This document shows, in pieces, positions 11,224 through 22,587 of a stretch of 64,000 bases of DNA (its first letter is position 1; each line of letters starts with the position of its first letter). Position numbers and translations under genes: made by a program. The notes under the pieces were generated by a model that ran no database searches, was not told where the DNA came from, and was given only the letters and a program-made list of their open reading frames with translations. The stretch is taken from contig CM038470.1 of assembly GCA_021464415.1 (NCBI GenBank), positions 35,086,099 through 35,150,098 on the forward strand, read 5' to 3'. The DNA comes from Lonicera japonica. Lineage: Eukaryota; Streptophyta; Magnoliopsida; Dipsacales; Caprifoliaceae.

Positions 11224-13360
11224 ATGTCTACTTCAAGTTCAAGAGGTTTTTATGGGAAAAATACAGTATGTGAGGATCAAGCGCTTACTGTTGCGCCAAA
11301 AGTTATAGCTGTTAGCGAAGGCACAACTTTATTTCCTTATACGCAAAGCCCATTAGAGCGCCATGGCATTCGATAACCTGCACACCGAATATACCCTCCG
11401 GATTCACCACGGAAAGGAGTGCAATTGTGAATTTACCTCCAACAATCCCCCACCCCACAATGGTGCGCCCCAGGTATCAAACCCATGGCCTCCTCTGATA
11501 CCAATTGTGAGGATCAAGTGTTTACCGTTGCGCCAAAAGTTATAGCTGTTAACGAAGGTGCAACTTTATTTCCTTATACGCAAGGCCCATTAGAGCGCCA
11601 TGGCATTCAATAACCTGCACACCGGATATATCCTTCGGATTATTCACCACGGAGAGAAGCGCAATTGTGGATTTACCTCCAACAATCCCCCCCCCCACCA
11701 TGGCGCGCCTCAGGTATTGAACCCGTGACCTCCTCTAATAGTTTTTGGCGCAACGGTAAGTGCTTGATCCTCACAATTGGTATCAGAGAGGGTTCAATAC
11801 CTGGGGTGCGCCATTGTGGGGGGGGGGGATTGTTGGAGGTAAATCCATAATTGCGCTCATCTTCGTGGTGAATCCGGAGGGTATATCCGGTGTGCAGGTT
11901 ATCGAATGCCATGGCGCTCTAATAGGCCTTGCGTATAAGAAAATAAAGTTGCGCCTTCGCTAACAGCTATAGCTTTTGGCGTAACGGTAAGCGCTTGATC
12001 CTTACACAGTAAATGAAGAAACAAAATTGTTATTTCAACAAATGGCAAACTTAAATGAAAGTGATGATGATGATGAAGTTGTTGCATATAATGAAATGAG
12101 GAGGTAAAATGTCATATATAATATTAATACTTTGGAGACGACCAAAGTATATATAAAGAGATATAAATATCGAGAAAGATAGGCTGCTCATTCAAGGCTA
12201 TGGAAAGAGTATTTTGCGGAAAATTCAATTTATCCTGAAACAGATTTTCGGCTCAGATTTCGAATGCGACGCCCACTCTTCAACCGCATTCTAGAGGCAG
12301 TGGCCAACTATGATAACTATTTCGTTCAAAAATCTGATGGTTTAGGTCGTCTTGGTTTATCCCCCCACCAAAAAATTATTGCAGCACTCTGACATATGTG
12401 TTATGGGGCATGCACCGATATATGAGGAGAATACCTTGCAATAGGTGAGTCGACTTCAATAGCATCATTAAAACGATTTTGTAATGCTATTATAATTATA
12501 TTTGGCAGTGAGTACCTGAGAGCGCTTACAACAACAGATGTGCAGCGTCTTTCAACTGAAAATTCAACTCGTGGATTCCCTAGGATGCTTAGGAGTATTG
12601 ATTACATGCATTGGACATAGAAGAATTGCCCAGTTGCGTGGCAAGAATCATATCGTGGTCATAAGCACATGCCAACAATAGTATTAGAAGTTGTAGCCTC
12701 ATACAACACTTGGATAGGGAATTCATATTTCAGTATGCCAGGTGCGAATAACGATCTTAACGTGTTGGCGAGATCAAATGTTTTCGAAGATCTATTATAT
12801 GGTAGATTTTCACCTGTCAACTATTAAATAAACGGCAGTGAGTATAATATGGGATATTATTTAGCTGACGGTATATACCCGAGTTACGCCATTATTGTCA
12901 AAAGTATGAAAAAGTCTAATTCAGAGAAAGAGAAAGTATTTTTAGCTACACAAGAGAGTGTTAAAAAGGACGTAGAACGGGCTTTCGGAATTCTACAAGC
13001 CTGATTCACTATCATAAGGCAACCCGGTAGATTATGGAACGAAGCAGCGTTAAGCAGCATAATGCGAGCATGTGTAATATTGCACAATATGATTATAGAT
13101 AATGAAAGGAGAATAGATTGGGATTGTGAGTATGATGAAATTGAAGAACTCCCACCGTTATAGGAGATCCTATTGTGGTCTTTAATAATTATGTGCATCG
13201 TTGTAATGAGATGACTAATTCTAGCACGCACAATCGTTTGCGTGCAGATTTAGTAGAACCATATAGGCAATGCACTCTAAATTGTAGTTTTGTGTGTTTC
13301 ATATATCTAGTGTGTCTTTACAACTTATTTTATGGCATTCTAATGTATTGTGTTTCTTAA
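11224..13360 (+). pseudogene. PIF/Harbinger DDE transposase of copy A, decayed and interrupted
   Basis: The start MSTSSSRGFYGKNTV is cut at 11268 by a 738-bp insertion and resumes after it. The rest matches the copy B transposase with seven in-frame stops. Unlike copy B, it keeps the C-terminal third: VKKDVERAFGILQA carries the third catalytic acid (E of the DDE triad), followed by a RACVILHNMII motif typical of HARBI1-like proteins. The first frame ends at 13163. A frame shifted by one base near there continues with a C-terminal segment (RADLVEPYR) to 13360. Without the insertion the coding length is about 400 residues, normal for PIF transposases. Confidence 0.88.
11269..12006. mobile_element. 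738-bp insertion made of head-to-head tRNA-like (SINE-like) units, 5-bp TSD CAGTA
   Basis: CAGTA stands on both sides (11264-11268 and 12007-12011), and removing the insert restores the transposase frame. The insert starts TGTGAGGATCAAGCGCTTAC and ends with its near-exact inverse. Inside are a complete unit 11269-11505 and a partial one 11506-11740 in one orientation, then a complete unit 11776-12006 plus a 35-bp fragment 11741-11775 in the other. On the minus-reading units, TGGCGCAACGG (11746-11756) resembles a pol III A box, and GGTTCAATACC (11791-11801), 45 bp on, matches the B box. TGGTATCAGAG beside a unit boundary also matches a tRNA-Met primer-binding site, so an LTR-derived origin is an alternative. 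Confidence 0.75.
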
Positions 13361-13990
13361 AAATTCCCTGGCAATCGTATTTTAATGTTTTGTTTTTCTT
13401 AAAATTGGAGTTAATCATATTTTAATGTACTGTCTTTGTTATTATGTGAGTTAATCATAATTTAATATATTGTATTTCTTATACTATGAGTTAATTGTAT
13501 GAAAATGTATATATAATTATTTAAAATTTGAATGCAATATTGAAATATGAGAATATATAATGTTAATGATTTTATATTCATGATATGTCAAAAAAATAGT
13601 ATTGTAAATTATTAATTGTATGACTTGTAACATCACTGAAAAAGTAAGTGTAATGTCAAGTCATCTCGGTTACTAAACATATTTCAAATTATTATTATAT
13701 AGAAAATTGTATGATTTTCTATATACTCCTAGATTTTCTTATCAGACTTTTTTTTATCTTCTTTGATATTTGTCATAGATTTTCTTATCCTCTTGGATTT
13801 TTTAAACACATCGGGAGACGTTCTTATCCTCTTAGATATTTGTACTAGATTTTCTTATTCCATTAGATTTCTTATCAGATTTCTTATCCTCTTATATTTG
13901 TTTATATTTTTTCATCTATAAATAAAGATGACATTTATCGACTTGTCCACACAACTGTCCATTTTGTTATGTGAAAAATAAGTAAGCAGT

Positions 13991-14476
13991 ATGGATGAGA
14001 AAATAGAAGAGAAATGGAGGGAAATAATAGCAAGTTATGAAGATGGTGGTAGAATAAGCCCACATGTATTTGCAACAAAAATACTTTTGAAGACTCATCT
14101 ATCTCGCTGGGTTAAGAAAAAACTAAAACTGTATAGAGGAGGGGGAGTAGAGTGGCCCGATAAACATTTCTGGCAGTATGTCCCAACAGAGTTATTCTCA
14201 ACTCTGTTGGAAAATCCAGAATTCGATCCTAAGTATCGGCTACTACATTCTTTAGCCGCTCGAACATCAATTTTTGTACTTATGCAACGATGAGCTGAAG
14301 AATGTAAAAGGGTCGCAGAACACCAGGCTCAACTAAGGCGTATAAATCCAGGTTTAGTATTTAATGAGGATATTTGCCCTCGAGATTTTGAAGATCACGC
14401 GTTTGAAGAATATGAAATTGAAGAGTTGAAAACATATCCAAACAATGTTTCTTCATCGGACGAAGATGACGGTTAA
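13991..14476 (+). pseudogene. Small ORF of unknown family in copy A (about 161 aa, one stop)
   Basis: Starts MDEKIEEKWREIIASYEDGG, and a TGA at 14291-14293 (codon 101) is the only break. The frame then continues to a TAA at 14474-14476 with an acidic end, SSSDEDDG. The N-terminal half is basic and tryptophan-bearing (HLSRWVKKKLKLYR) and the middle has an LLHSLAARTSIF segment. I do not recognise the family. It lies between the transposase and the convergent ORF1, and it is absent from copy B, where a deletion runs through this place. Its length, single break and position suggest a former gene of the transposon rather than chance. Confidence 0.55.
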
Positions 14477-14816
14477 TTATTTATAATTTTATGTAATGTT
14501 TGGAGGTTTTTATTATTCATCTTTTAAGAATAATGTATTATGTATTTTGTTTTGTTCCGTATGAAATGAAACTCGTTAACTATTAAAATAACAGTGCAAT
14601 ATATATATATATATATATATTAAATAGCATTGCATATAACAAGCAAATATTAAAATAACAGTGCAATAAATATATATATTAAATAACATTGCATATAACA
14701 AGCAAATATTAAAATAACAGTGCATTACAAGCATAAAATTAAAATAACATTGCAGAATTTTAAAATATTAAGATAACATCTAGAAAAGCATAAAATAAAA
14801 TCATTAAAAACACAAC

Positions 14817-15832
14817 TCAAAGGTACTGATTGTCCGGATAGTTCTGCTCTGATTGTTGGCGTCTTCGGTTTAGAAATTCTTGAAGATGGTAATTGTACAA
14901 CTCCCGTTGTTGGTCACTCATACACGTTAAATCCATTGACATTAATGCATTTTCTTTAGCAAGATCTACTTCTTTGTTTCGTCTTACCTCCTCACGGATA
15001 TTTCTTTATCTTTCTTCTTCTCGAAAATTTTCTAAACGAGACATATGAAGACGCATTTCTTCATTAGCTTTTGCATTAAATGCAACCTTTTCTTCATATA
15101 TTTTATTAAATGCTTCTGATCTCTCTAATTCTGCCATTTCAAAAGCTAATAATTTAGTTTTTCCCTTCCTTTTTTTGTCCAACTTTGCTGCATTTCTTCC
15201 AATTGGCCGGTTTGCATCAGGGCCTTCAATGGTAATCGGGGAAGAGTCGTCCTTTATGTTAATCGAAGAACCAATGCTATCTTCAGATGGATCGTAGTGG
15301 GAGTGTTGACTGTTCGAAGATGTTGCTTTCAAACTAAAACGTTGGTGGTCTTTCAAAATTTGATAACAATGATCAAAACTAAAAGCTTTATTATTTTCTA
15401 AATGGTATGCTCTTTGAGCTTCCCTGACCTGTATTAAATAAATTCAAAATAAAACAATAAATACAACGATATATAAATTAATCAATAAATTTATTTTAAA
15501 TTATAAATATGAATTAATTTATAAAACAGAAAATATAAAATTACACAATCCATTTCGTTGGTTCCGCTGCCAGCATTACTCATTGCGTGCGATAATTTTG
15601 AAATATAAATTCCAACAACTTTAGTAATAACAGAAAATCGCGATTGAAGAGAGGATTGTGTCATTCGATGTAAAACTTCGGGTTGCTCGTGGTATTTGAC
15701 AATAATAACTTGCCACAACCTATCCAAAGATTTATTAGTACTTTGAATTGGATCAACACTTACAATAAGATAAGCACGACATAAAGCTTCATCTTCAAAA
15801 ACTTGAATATTTGCTCCTCGATTCTTATACAT
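14817..15832 (-). pseudogene. Harbinger ORF1 (Myb/SANT-like DNA-binding protein) of copy A, one in-frame stop
   Basis: Two exons, 15832-15545 and 15428-14817, joined across an intron with GT...CAG ends, give 300 codons. The N-terminal region has the trihelix/SANT-type pattern seen in PIF ORF1 (AYLIVSVDPIQSTN, LWQVIIVKYHE). The C-terminal region has RPIGRNAAKLDKKRK and a charged coiled coil, as in NAM-associated C-terminal domains. A TAA at codon 237 breaks the frame. ORF1 proteins of this superfamily bind subterminal sites and help the transposase act. It is convergent with the transposase. Confidence 0.85.
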
Positions 15833-16059
15833 AATGAAAAAAATTTAAACTTCTAAACGTATAAAAAAAATTACAAATTAAGTTTATTGAGAGAAGAGTA
15901 AATATAATTTTATTTTTTTTAAAATTTATGAAATATATGAACCTGTGAAAGTTTGGAAATATTTAGGAGGTATTTATAGTTTGGAAAAGTTGAAAAAGAT
16001 TCGTTAAAAACTAACGGCTTGATTTTCAAAATTGCAAATCCCTCCCCTCCACTCACATG

Positions 16060-16160
16060 ATGTACAGTCCATCGTGTGGTGATGACTGGGCATCACGCGA
16101 TGTTCTGTACATTGCGGGGCTCATGTCAGGTACTCGCGATGTTTTGTGCATCGTGGGACA
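16060..16160. repeat. Subterminal palindromes, ORF1 end of copy A
   Basis: The cluster GATGTACAGTCCATCGTG, GCGATGTTCTGTACATTG and GCGATGTTTTGTGCATCG lies 130 to 230 bp inside the right terminus. Each is an inverted pair of CGATG/CATCG-type half-sites. The same motifs stand in copy B at 54461-54521, so the cluster is an ancestral part of the element's end. Confidence 0.65.
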
Positions 16161-16294
16161 TAATTGTTTGTCGCCAAGCTATTTTACCATTTTTCTACCA
16201 TTTCAGCCAACCATTTTCACTTTTACCATGTGCGTTGTGGGCTTAAAAAAAAGCTAATTTTGGCATTTTAACACATGCATTGGAGAGGATCTAA

Positions 16295-17919
16295 GTGCAC
16301 CTCCAATTGTTTGTGAATAAATTGCACCTTGAATTGATTGATTTGTCTTACAATGAGTGGGGGTCGCATGTGAGAGGAATGTTGAAGAGCATGATATATA
16401 TTATTGAGCCATTATCGTCAGGTGGTTTCGTTTTGTGGTGGCAGAATCGTGGTGGTGAACATCTCGGGTTTTCCTTTAATACCAAATTGATAATCAAGGG
16501 AGAGAATTCTATTAAAATCGATAACTTTTTATTACAATAGAGAGCTCTGTATATAGGGTTAGGGTTATGTATACACAGTAATAAAAAAAATAGATCAATA
16601 CAATAAATCCTATCTACAAGTCAACTATTATAATTTGGAAAGTAATAATTACAAAAATATTCTAAACACATACATCACCACAAAATTCTAACTTTTACGA
16701 TAAAGATATAATATAGTTTTATTAAAAAAATTGTTTTGGTAATATGTATGTAACCTATTTTTTTTCCTTTCTAAAACTTGTTTACCGTTGTTTATATTTT
16801 TAGTATTAACCTTTGTTTTTGCAAAACTAAAGATGGAAAACTAAAATAAAATGGTTATATTGAAGAAGACATTTTTCAAAAGAACTGATGTAAAATTTTT
16901 AAAAATGCTAATTTTATACACATATAGTATTTTTTTTATTGGTGATATGATTTGGAGCTATATTTTCAGTTGTGAGACCATTCTAGAGTGGTGGGGATAT
17001 TAGCACCCCAAAATACTTGGTAATACTCCTATTTTTATTCAGCCATTTGCAACTGAGTAAAGTATCTGTTACTCAATTTTATACACAATCTTTCACAACC
17101 AAGTAACATACACCTTGACCAAACAAAAAGTGGAAGTATTTCCAAGAACAATTGAGGTTGCCAATATCTTCACCCTTCGTGAACGGCATGTGTGTCCCCA
17201 ACCACTAATATCTAAAGTTGGATTGATCGATTGCTCTATTCATAATAGTTCAATAGTTAAAAGCAGTGCGACTTTCAGCCTTTTCTCAAATTGTATTCGG
17301 CTGAGTTAGCCCCTCCTTATGAGTTAGATGCTCTTATTTTCGGCATTAAGTAGGCCGCTACTAATTTTGGTTTTAGTTTTTGTTGGGTAATTTGTGAATC
17401 GTGTTAGAGTTCATGAGATCCATAAGATAGCTATTCATGTTTTCCATCGGGCGAGAAGAGGTTTTTGCTCAGATGATTTCTTTTATGTTTTAGATGCTTG
17501 CTCGCCATTGCTAGTGATTAAAAAAATAGTATTTTACTCTTTTAAAAGGTGTGGCGAGGTGCGCATCAATGCGCCTCTTCGATAAAACACCATTAAGCTT
17601 AAGTGTATATGGTTGTGCAGATAGCACAAAAAAAGTAGACCAGCGTAGGCTTTATTCATTTAGGCGTTTTGCGTGGGCGTAAAAAGAGAAAACCTTTCCG
17701 GTTTTTCTTTTGAAAAAAAAAGTTCAAAAAAAGAGAAAAGAGTAATAGCATAATACTATGAGAGGAAGAGTAACAAGGTGGTGTTTGGTTGGATTTTTTG
17801 AGTTAAAATTTAATTTTTTTTAAGAAGTTGAGTTTTTAAAAACAATTTTTAAATTTGATTTATATTTGGTATACTATTTAAAAATAAAATAAAAAGAAAA
17901 AACAAACTTTAAATTACTT
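16295..17919. other. Intergenic, no gene seen
   Basis: AT-rich sequence. Short frames such as 17115-17309 show no recognisable domain. GGTGTTTGGTTG near 17780 pairs with CCAAACAACAC near 19413-19424 and may be the ends of an inverted-repeat element enclosing the features at 17920-19300, but no TSD supports it. Confidence 0.5.
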
Positions 17920-18640
17920 ACTGGAAATAAGGTAAAAAGGCTTGCGTAATAATGTTTTTCACAAAAAACCAACGAATAATATTTTTTAGAAATAAGAGCC
18001 TAGATATCATTATCATTATGAGATAGGGTTTGTTTATCAATTATGTTTTAAAATAAGGACTTTGACCGAGTGCAAACTTTACTTTGCACGAAATGTATTG
18101 AGTGCAAACTTAATTTTGCACAAAATTGTGTTTTGTGCAAACTTAACTTTGCAATCAAAAAAATTTAGTGCAAATTTGTTTTGCATGATGTGTTTATATT
18201 TTTTGACAAGTATATTCTTATGTTTTATTCATAAAACTTCAAAACAATGTCAAATAAACAAAAATACATAGTAATATTTTAGAAAATAAAGAGTAAAAAC
18301 TTAACTTTACATAATTCGAAAAAATTATTATATGCATTTTATTAAAGAATAGGTTTTGAATATGTAATTTGTTAAAATTATTGTAAAGCATTGTCAATTA
18401 AACATTTATTTACAATAATATGCTAAAAACATGTAGTGCAAACTTGATTTTGCATGATTCCATAAAAAATACAGTTTAAAAATTTACTGCAAAGTTAATT
18501 TTGCAATCATTTTGGAATTTAGTCAAATGTATGCTTTTAATTTAAAAAAATATTATTCCTTGATTATTTTCCAGAAAACCTTTTCATACAAGACCTAATT
18601 TTCAATATCCCAAATTTCTTAAAAACTGTTTTATTACGAA
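17920..18640 (+). repeat. Dispersed repeat, copy 1, rich in TGCAAACTTAATTTTGCA-type palindromes
   Basis: About 700 bp with blocks such as GTGCAAACTTAATTTTGCAC recurring near 18070, 18105, 18140, 18170, 18435 and 18490. The inverted copy at 52555-53215 matches over almost the whole length (my estimate is roughly four in five bases). That includes AATAATATTTTTTAGAAATAAG and the TTTTGAATATGTAATTTGTT segment. No coding frame is shared, so it looks like a non-coding dispersed repeat of unknown class. Confidence 0.7.
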
Positions 18641-18806
18641 GGAATTGGTTTTTCTTCTATTTTTTTCCTTTTTTTAAAAAAAAAACATAGGAACAGTTTG
18701 GTCAACGGAGGGGAAGATTGGACATTTGACGGAAGAGAAGAGAAATAAATTCTAAGAAATTTATGACGGAACATAAGATGGGAGCTACTTTATTCAAGAA
18801 GAGCAC

Positions 18807-19300
18807 TTTTTTTTTTTAGAAGAAAATAAAATTACGATATATCATAATCTGCTAACGAGGTTAACCATTCTGGGAACAAGGAATCCCAGATTTCCAAATC
18901 AGCAATGGAAAGAGCAAACTTAGTTATTTCATGGGCTACTAAATTTCCAGACTGGGGAGAAAAAATGGACATAAAATTCCTTTCCCTACTCTCAAGTCTA
19001 ATAGACTCAATAATAGAACCTAACTCATTTAATAAAATCTCCTCCGAATTAATTAAGTAAACCACCCTCTGAGCATCACTTTTGAACTCCACCAAAGAGA
19101 GACTCAGCGAAGACGCTTCACTAACTACATAAAGAATAGCTAATGCTTCTACAATTTCAACGGGGAACCACCATCAAATCTTCTAGCCATGGCTAAAAAA
19201 ATAGAGCCAACATTGCCTCGACCCATCATTCTAATGCGGGGCAGCAGCGTCCACATTGATTCGACGCCATGGATACCTTGGCTTGCACCATCTCATAACC
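18807..19300 (-). pseudogene. 5'-truncated LINE 3' end encoding an RNase H domain
   Basis: The minus frame 19095-18832 encodes the end of the RNase H-like domain found at the C-terminus of plant L1-type LINE polyproteins: an EFKSDAQRVVYLI segment, then SGNLVAHEITKFAL and a final PEWLTSLADYD. Upstream, the earlier part (INVDAA, EALAILYVVSEA) is readable with stops. A poly(A) tail, seen as T12 at 18807-18818, follows shortly after the stop. The 5' part is missing, as is usual for LINE copies. Confidence 0.75.
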
Positions 19301-20450
19301 TGATGTCTTTGTTTGACATTCGTTTGATTTTCTGTTGGAAGTGAAAGAATGTTTTAAATTTTGATATTTTTTTTTCAAAAACACATTAAAAAGTAGTTTT
19401 AAAATTTTGAACCAAACAACACGTAAGAGACTACTTACAACATAGGAGAGATAAGTTGCTTGAAGAATAATTATATTTTGTTTAGCAAGAATAATTAGTA
19501 ACTACTAATTACCTACTCATCCATTAATATATACAATCATACTTGCTCAGAAAAAAGAGGAGGTTAATATCTAGCATATTTTCTTATTTTTCATCAGTTC
19601 CGTTATTCTCCCCAACTGCAGCATTGTCCCACATTCACCAACCATCTTCCTTTTGCCACAAAAGGGATATAACTTTAAAATATAAGAAATATACAAAGGT
19701 CCACCACCATCTCTTGTCCTAAAAAGGAAAAAGACAAACATGAGTTCTCCATTTTAGGTAACCTCCTTTTTCTCTCTACTAGTTTCATTTTTCTTCACCT
19801 TAAACATCATTAAGATTTATTTATTAAGTAGATATAGTCATATAGTAGTGGTATAAGCAAATTTAGTCTATATCAATATCGTGAATATTTATAATTAAAA
19901 ATCCGAATTAAAAAAAAGACAAAAAAGGCAAATGCCAGCTGGCACTACCTGCTGCCAGTCAGCACTAACAGGTGCTAGTCGGAAGTACCTAGGTGCTAAT
20001 CAGCTTATTTTTCCTTATTTTTTATTTTTAACCTCAAATTTGATCAGTTATGAGCTCACTAGTTCTCAACGGGTCAAGATCATGTCTGTTTTTTCATGGG
20101 GATATTAATAATCCAGTTATGCTGCCGGGATTTCTATAAAAATATCATAAGCAACTTTCTTTTATAAAAATAATGCATGATAATTTTAATCAAAAATACA
20201 AATGTTCAAATAGATTTTTTACATAACAAGACACACACTAATAATTACTTTGTAAAACAAATAATAGCAGAATCTGGAGAATCAGGAAGGTGTCAGCCGC
20301 TTTCTACCTTCGCCAACTGGTGGTATTACCTGATAAATCTTATTCCTTTATTACACCAAACCTAATTTTTTCAAGGTATCAAGATTCACTCTTTATGCGT
20401 AAATATTCTAGAACGCAGATCTGGACATGGAGATTATCATCACAACATAT
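19301..20450. other. Intergenic, no gene seen
   Basis: No credible frame. GGCACTACCTGCTGCCAGTCAGC-like repeats of GTGCTAGTC/GCCAGTCAGCAC near 19930-20000 are short degenerate tandem motifs. The sequence at 20400-20450 and that after 21957 form one locus split by the solo LTR. Confidence 0.5.
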
Positions 20451-20455
20451 GTATT

Positions 20456-21952
20456 TGTTGGTTGGAAATCAATCGTAGAAGGGGGTGAATAAGGTTTTGA
20501 AAAACTTAATGCGGAATTTGAAAGTTTTCTAAAAAGGTTTAAGCAAAACAATTTAACTAAACAAATGTATCAAGGAAAACAAGCAAATCAAACAATCAAT
20601 CAAGCAAAACACAAGCAATCAACATATGGCAATTAAATAAAGAGCTTGAGTTAGAAAGATTAAACCGATTGAAGCTCAAGACGTTTTGTTCACGCGGTTC
20701 GGTTTCTTAAACCATAATCCGCGCTAGGATAGTCCCCCGAGAATTTTCACTAAAACCGATTTTCTTTCAGGTGAAAATTAAACCGCAATACAAATATTGT
20801 TATACACATAATACTCACAATGTAGCTATACCCACTACACTTGTCACAAGATATACTCTCTTGTTAATCTATGAAATTTACCTCTCACAATTATTAAACA
20901 AAAATTTACCTTCTTGTTATCTTATGAAATTTACTTCTCACAATTGAATATAGATTGTTTGGTGATTCACACTAATGAATAACAACTCTCAAGTGATTGA
21001 TAGATACAATTGAAGCTCACACTAGAGCTATCTTGTTTGACCAAGATTTATAACTCAATGAATGAATGATTGATCAAAATGTGTTCTTGAATCTTTGAAT
21101 GATGAAGATAGATGAAAAATATATTTCTATAGTGATTCAAGCTTATCAAAATGTGTCTTGGATAGTGTATATATAGTCCCAAAAGTGATATAGCCGTTTT
21201 AGAGGTTTGGTACCAAAAATGGTAAAAAATCAGAAATCCAACGGCTATATTTTGACGCATTAGTCGACTGAGCAAAGCTCATTAGTTGACTGATGGACCC
21301 TTAGTCGACTGAGCAAAGCTCATCAATCGACTGATGGGCTCTGTCCATAATTCCAATTTTTGGATTTTTTCAATTTAGCTCCAAAATCAATTCTAATACT
21401 TTAGAGACCTTAAAAATATGTTCCTAAGACACCTATTTTCACGAAAACTCAAAATATGATCAATTGAAATTAATATGAATTTATTTCAAAACTGTTTTTT
21501 ATAAGAATGATGTTTTCAAATAAACTTAATTGCAAGCTTATTTGATTCAATCTTCAAATGATGCATGATCACGTTTGAGCTATAAAAGTGATCAATCAAG
21601 AAACTTTATATAAAATCCTAAGCACTCACTCAATTATCGAATTGTCAAGTCTTTGAATACTTCGATTTGTTTCTTCAATTTGATCTTCACTTGAAGTTTT
21701 TGGCTTGAAGCTTTTTGCATATTTCTTTGATCTTGATCTTTATGAATTGCATTGTGATGAGATTGATATCCTTGATTTGTCCAATGCTATGTTGACTTGA
21801 TCGAATATGGAATGAATGATCCTTGTCATGTGGCATGCTTTTCTTGATTTTCCAAGTGAATAAACTATACAGTTATATTAAGAAACATATTAAATTACAC
21901 ATGATTGATTTATTGTTATTATCAAAATAAGATTAAAACCTTTAGGTCAACA
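20456..21952 (-). mobile_element. Solo LTR, 1497 bp, 5-bp TSD GTATT
   Basis: Starts TGTTGGTTGGAAATC and ends TTTAGGTCAACA (TG...CA), with GTATT directly outside on both sides (20451-20455 and 21953-21957). There is no coding frame, primer-binding site or partner LTR, so it is a solo LTR. The minus orientation is inferred from CTATATATAC near 21176-21167, with a two-unit tandem repeat about 85 bp upstream on that strand. The AGAAGGGGGTGAAT motif near one end is a recurrent signature of certain long plant LTRs. The lineage is not assigned. Confidence 0.85.
21260..21341. repeat. Two 41-bp tandem units in the solo LTR
   Basis: Units 21260-21300 and 21301-21341 both begin TTAGTCGACTGAGCAAAGCT and differ at a few positions. 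Each contains AGTCGACT, and GTTGACTGATGG or ATCGACTGATGG, so each is itself partly palindromic. They lie upstream of the likely TATA box and are probably U3 regulatory repeats. Confidence 0.75.
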
Positions 21953-21957
21953 GTATT

Positions 21958-22559
21958 AAGAGACCAAAAGGGCAGAGAAGGTCCCGAATACCTTATCTCT
22001 TCGTAACCTAGTCCCCGAACTTAGATTTTGCTTTGTAGACTACCCATCGTATTCTCATAAAGGCGAGAATCCATTCTTTTATTTGTTTTGTGTAAAATAG
22101 ACTAGAGACTCTATTTAAGGTCACCAATTAAACTGACCAAATTCGAGAATCAAATGACGAGTGAATAGCACACCGAGATCTAGCAAGACACATATTGGGG
22201 TTCTTGCTATTACCACTTAGTATATATACATGTTTACATATGTATAGCATATTAGGTGCTTGCTCATTTGGGTCCAATATGAACCCTTTGTTTTGTGGAC
22301 TTGGCTCCTCTTCATTACTCTCCGGTCCAATTTCATCTAATAGAATTTAGTTCAAAGATTAAAATTCAGGAGAGACATCTCTATGATGAGTGAGACTATC
22401 TTTACAAAATTTTATAAGAAGATTCAGTTTAAAAGTTAGTGAGATACTCATCTAAAATTTTAATGGTTGAAAATAATATATATATATATATATATATATT
22501 AAATTTATACGACACCTATTTTTAGTTTAATTTTTTTGATAAAATTTTATAAATATATA
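21958..22559. other. Intergenic, no gene seen; AT dinucleotide run
   Basis: No coding frame is recognisable. A perfect AT dinucleotide tract lies at about 22474-22499. The 3' end of the large LINE begins at 22560. Confidence 0.55.
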
Positions 22560-22587
22560 TTTTTTTTGACCCAAAGAAAAGAAGGAT

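Larger units (their letters stand above)
7381..16291 (+). mobile_element. PIF/Harbinger-type transposon copy A (8.9 kb) carrying a PMD gene, transposase, unknown ORF and Myb-like ORF1
   Basis: The left end GACCATCTGCAGTG and the right end (complemented) GATCCTCTCCAATGC resemble the GASCATCTCCAATG termini of plant PIF/Harbinger elements. TAA lies directly outside both ends (7378-7380 and 16292-16294), the three-base TSD of this superfamily. Gene order is PMD (+), DDE transposase (+), a small unknown ORF (+), then ORF1 (-). The outer ends also carry palindromes at 7478-7499 and 16060-16160. All genes contain stops or shifts, and a 738-bp insertion interrupts the transposase, so this copy is dead. 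It corresponds, inverted, to copy B at 54285-61209. Confidence 0.9.

Noticed and set aside
11363..11963. Several short frames inside the 738-bp insertion
   Set aside because: The same frames recur with each repeat unit and its inverse, so they reflect the repeat and not genes.
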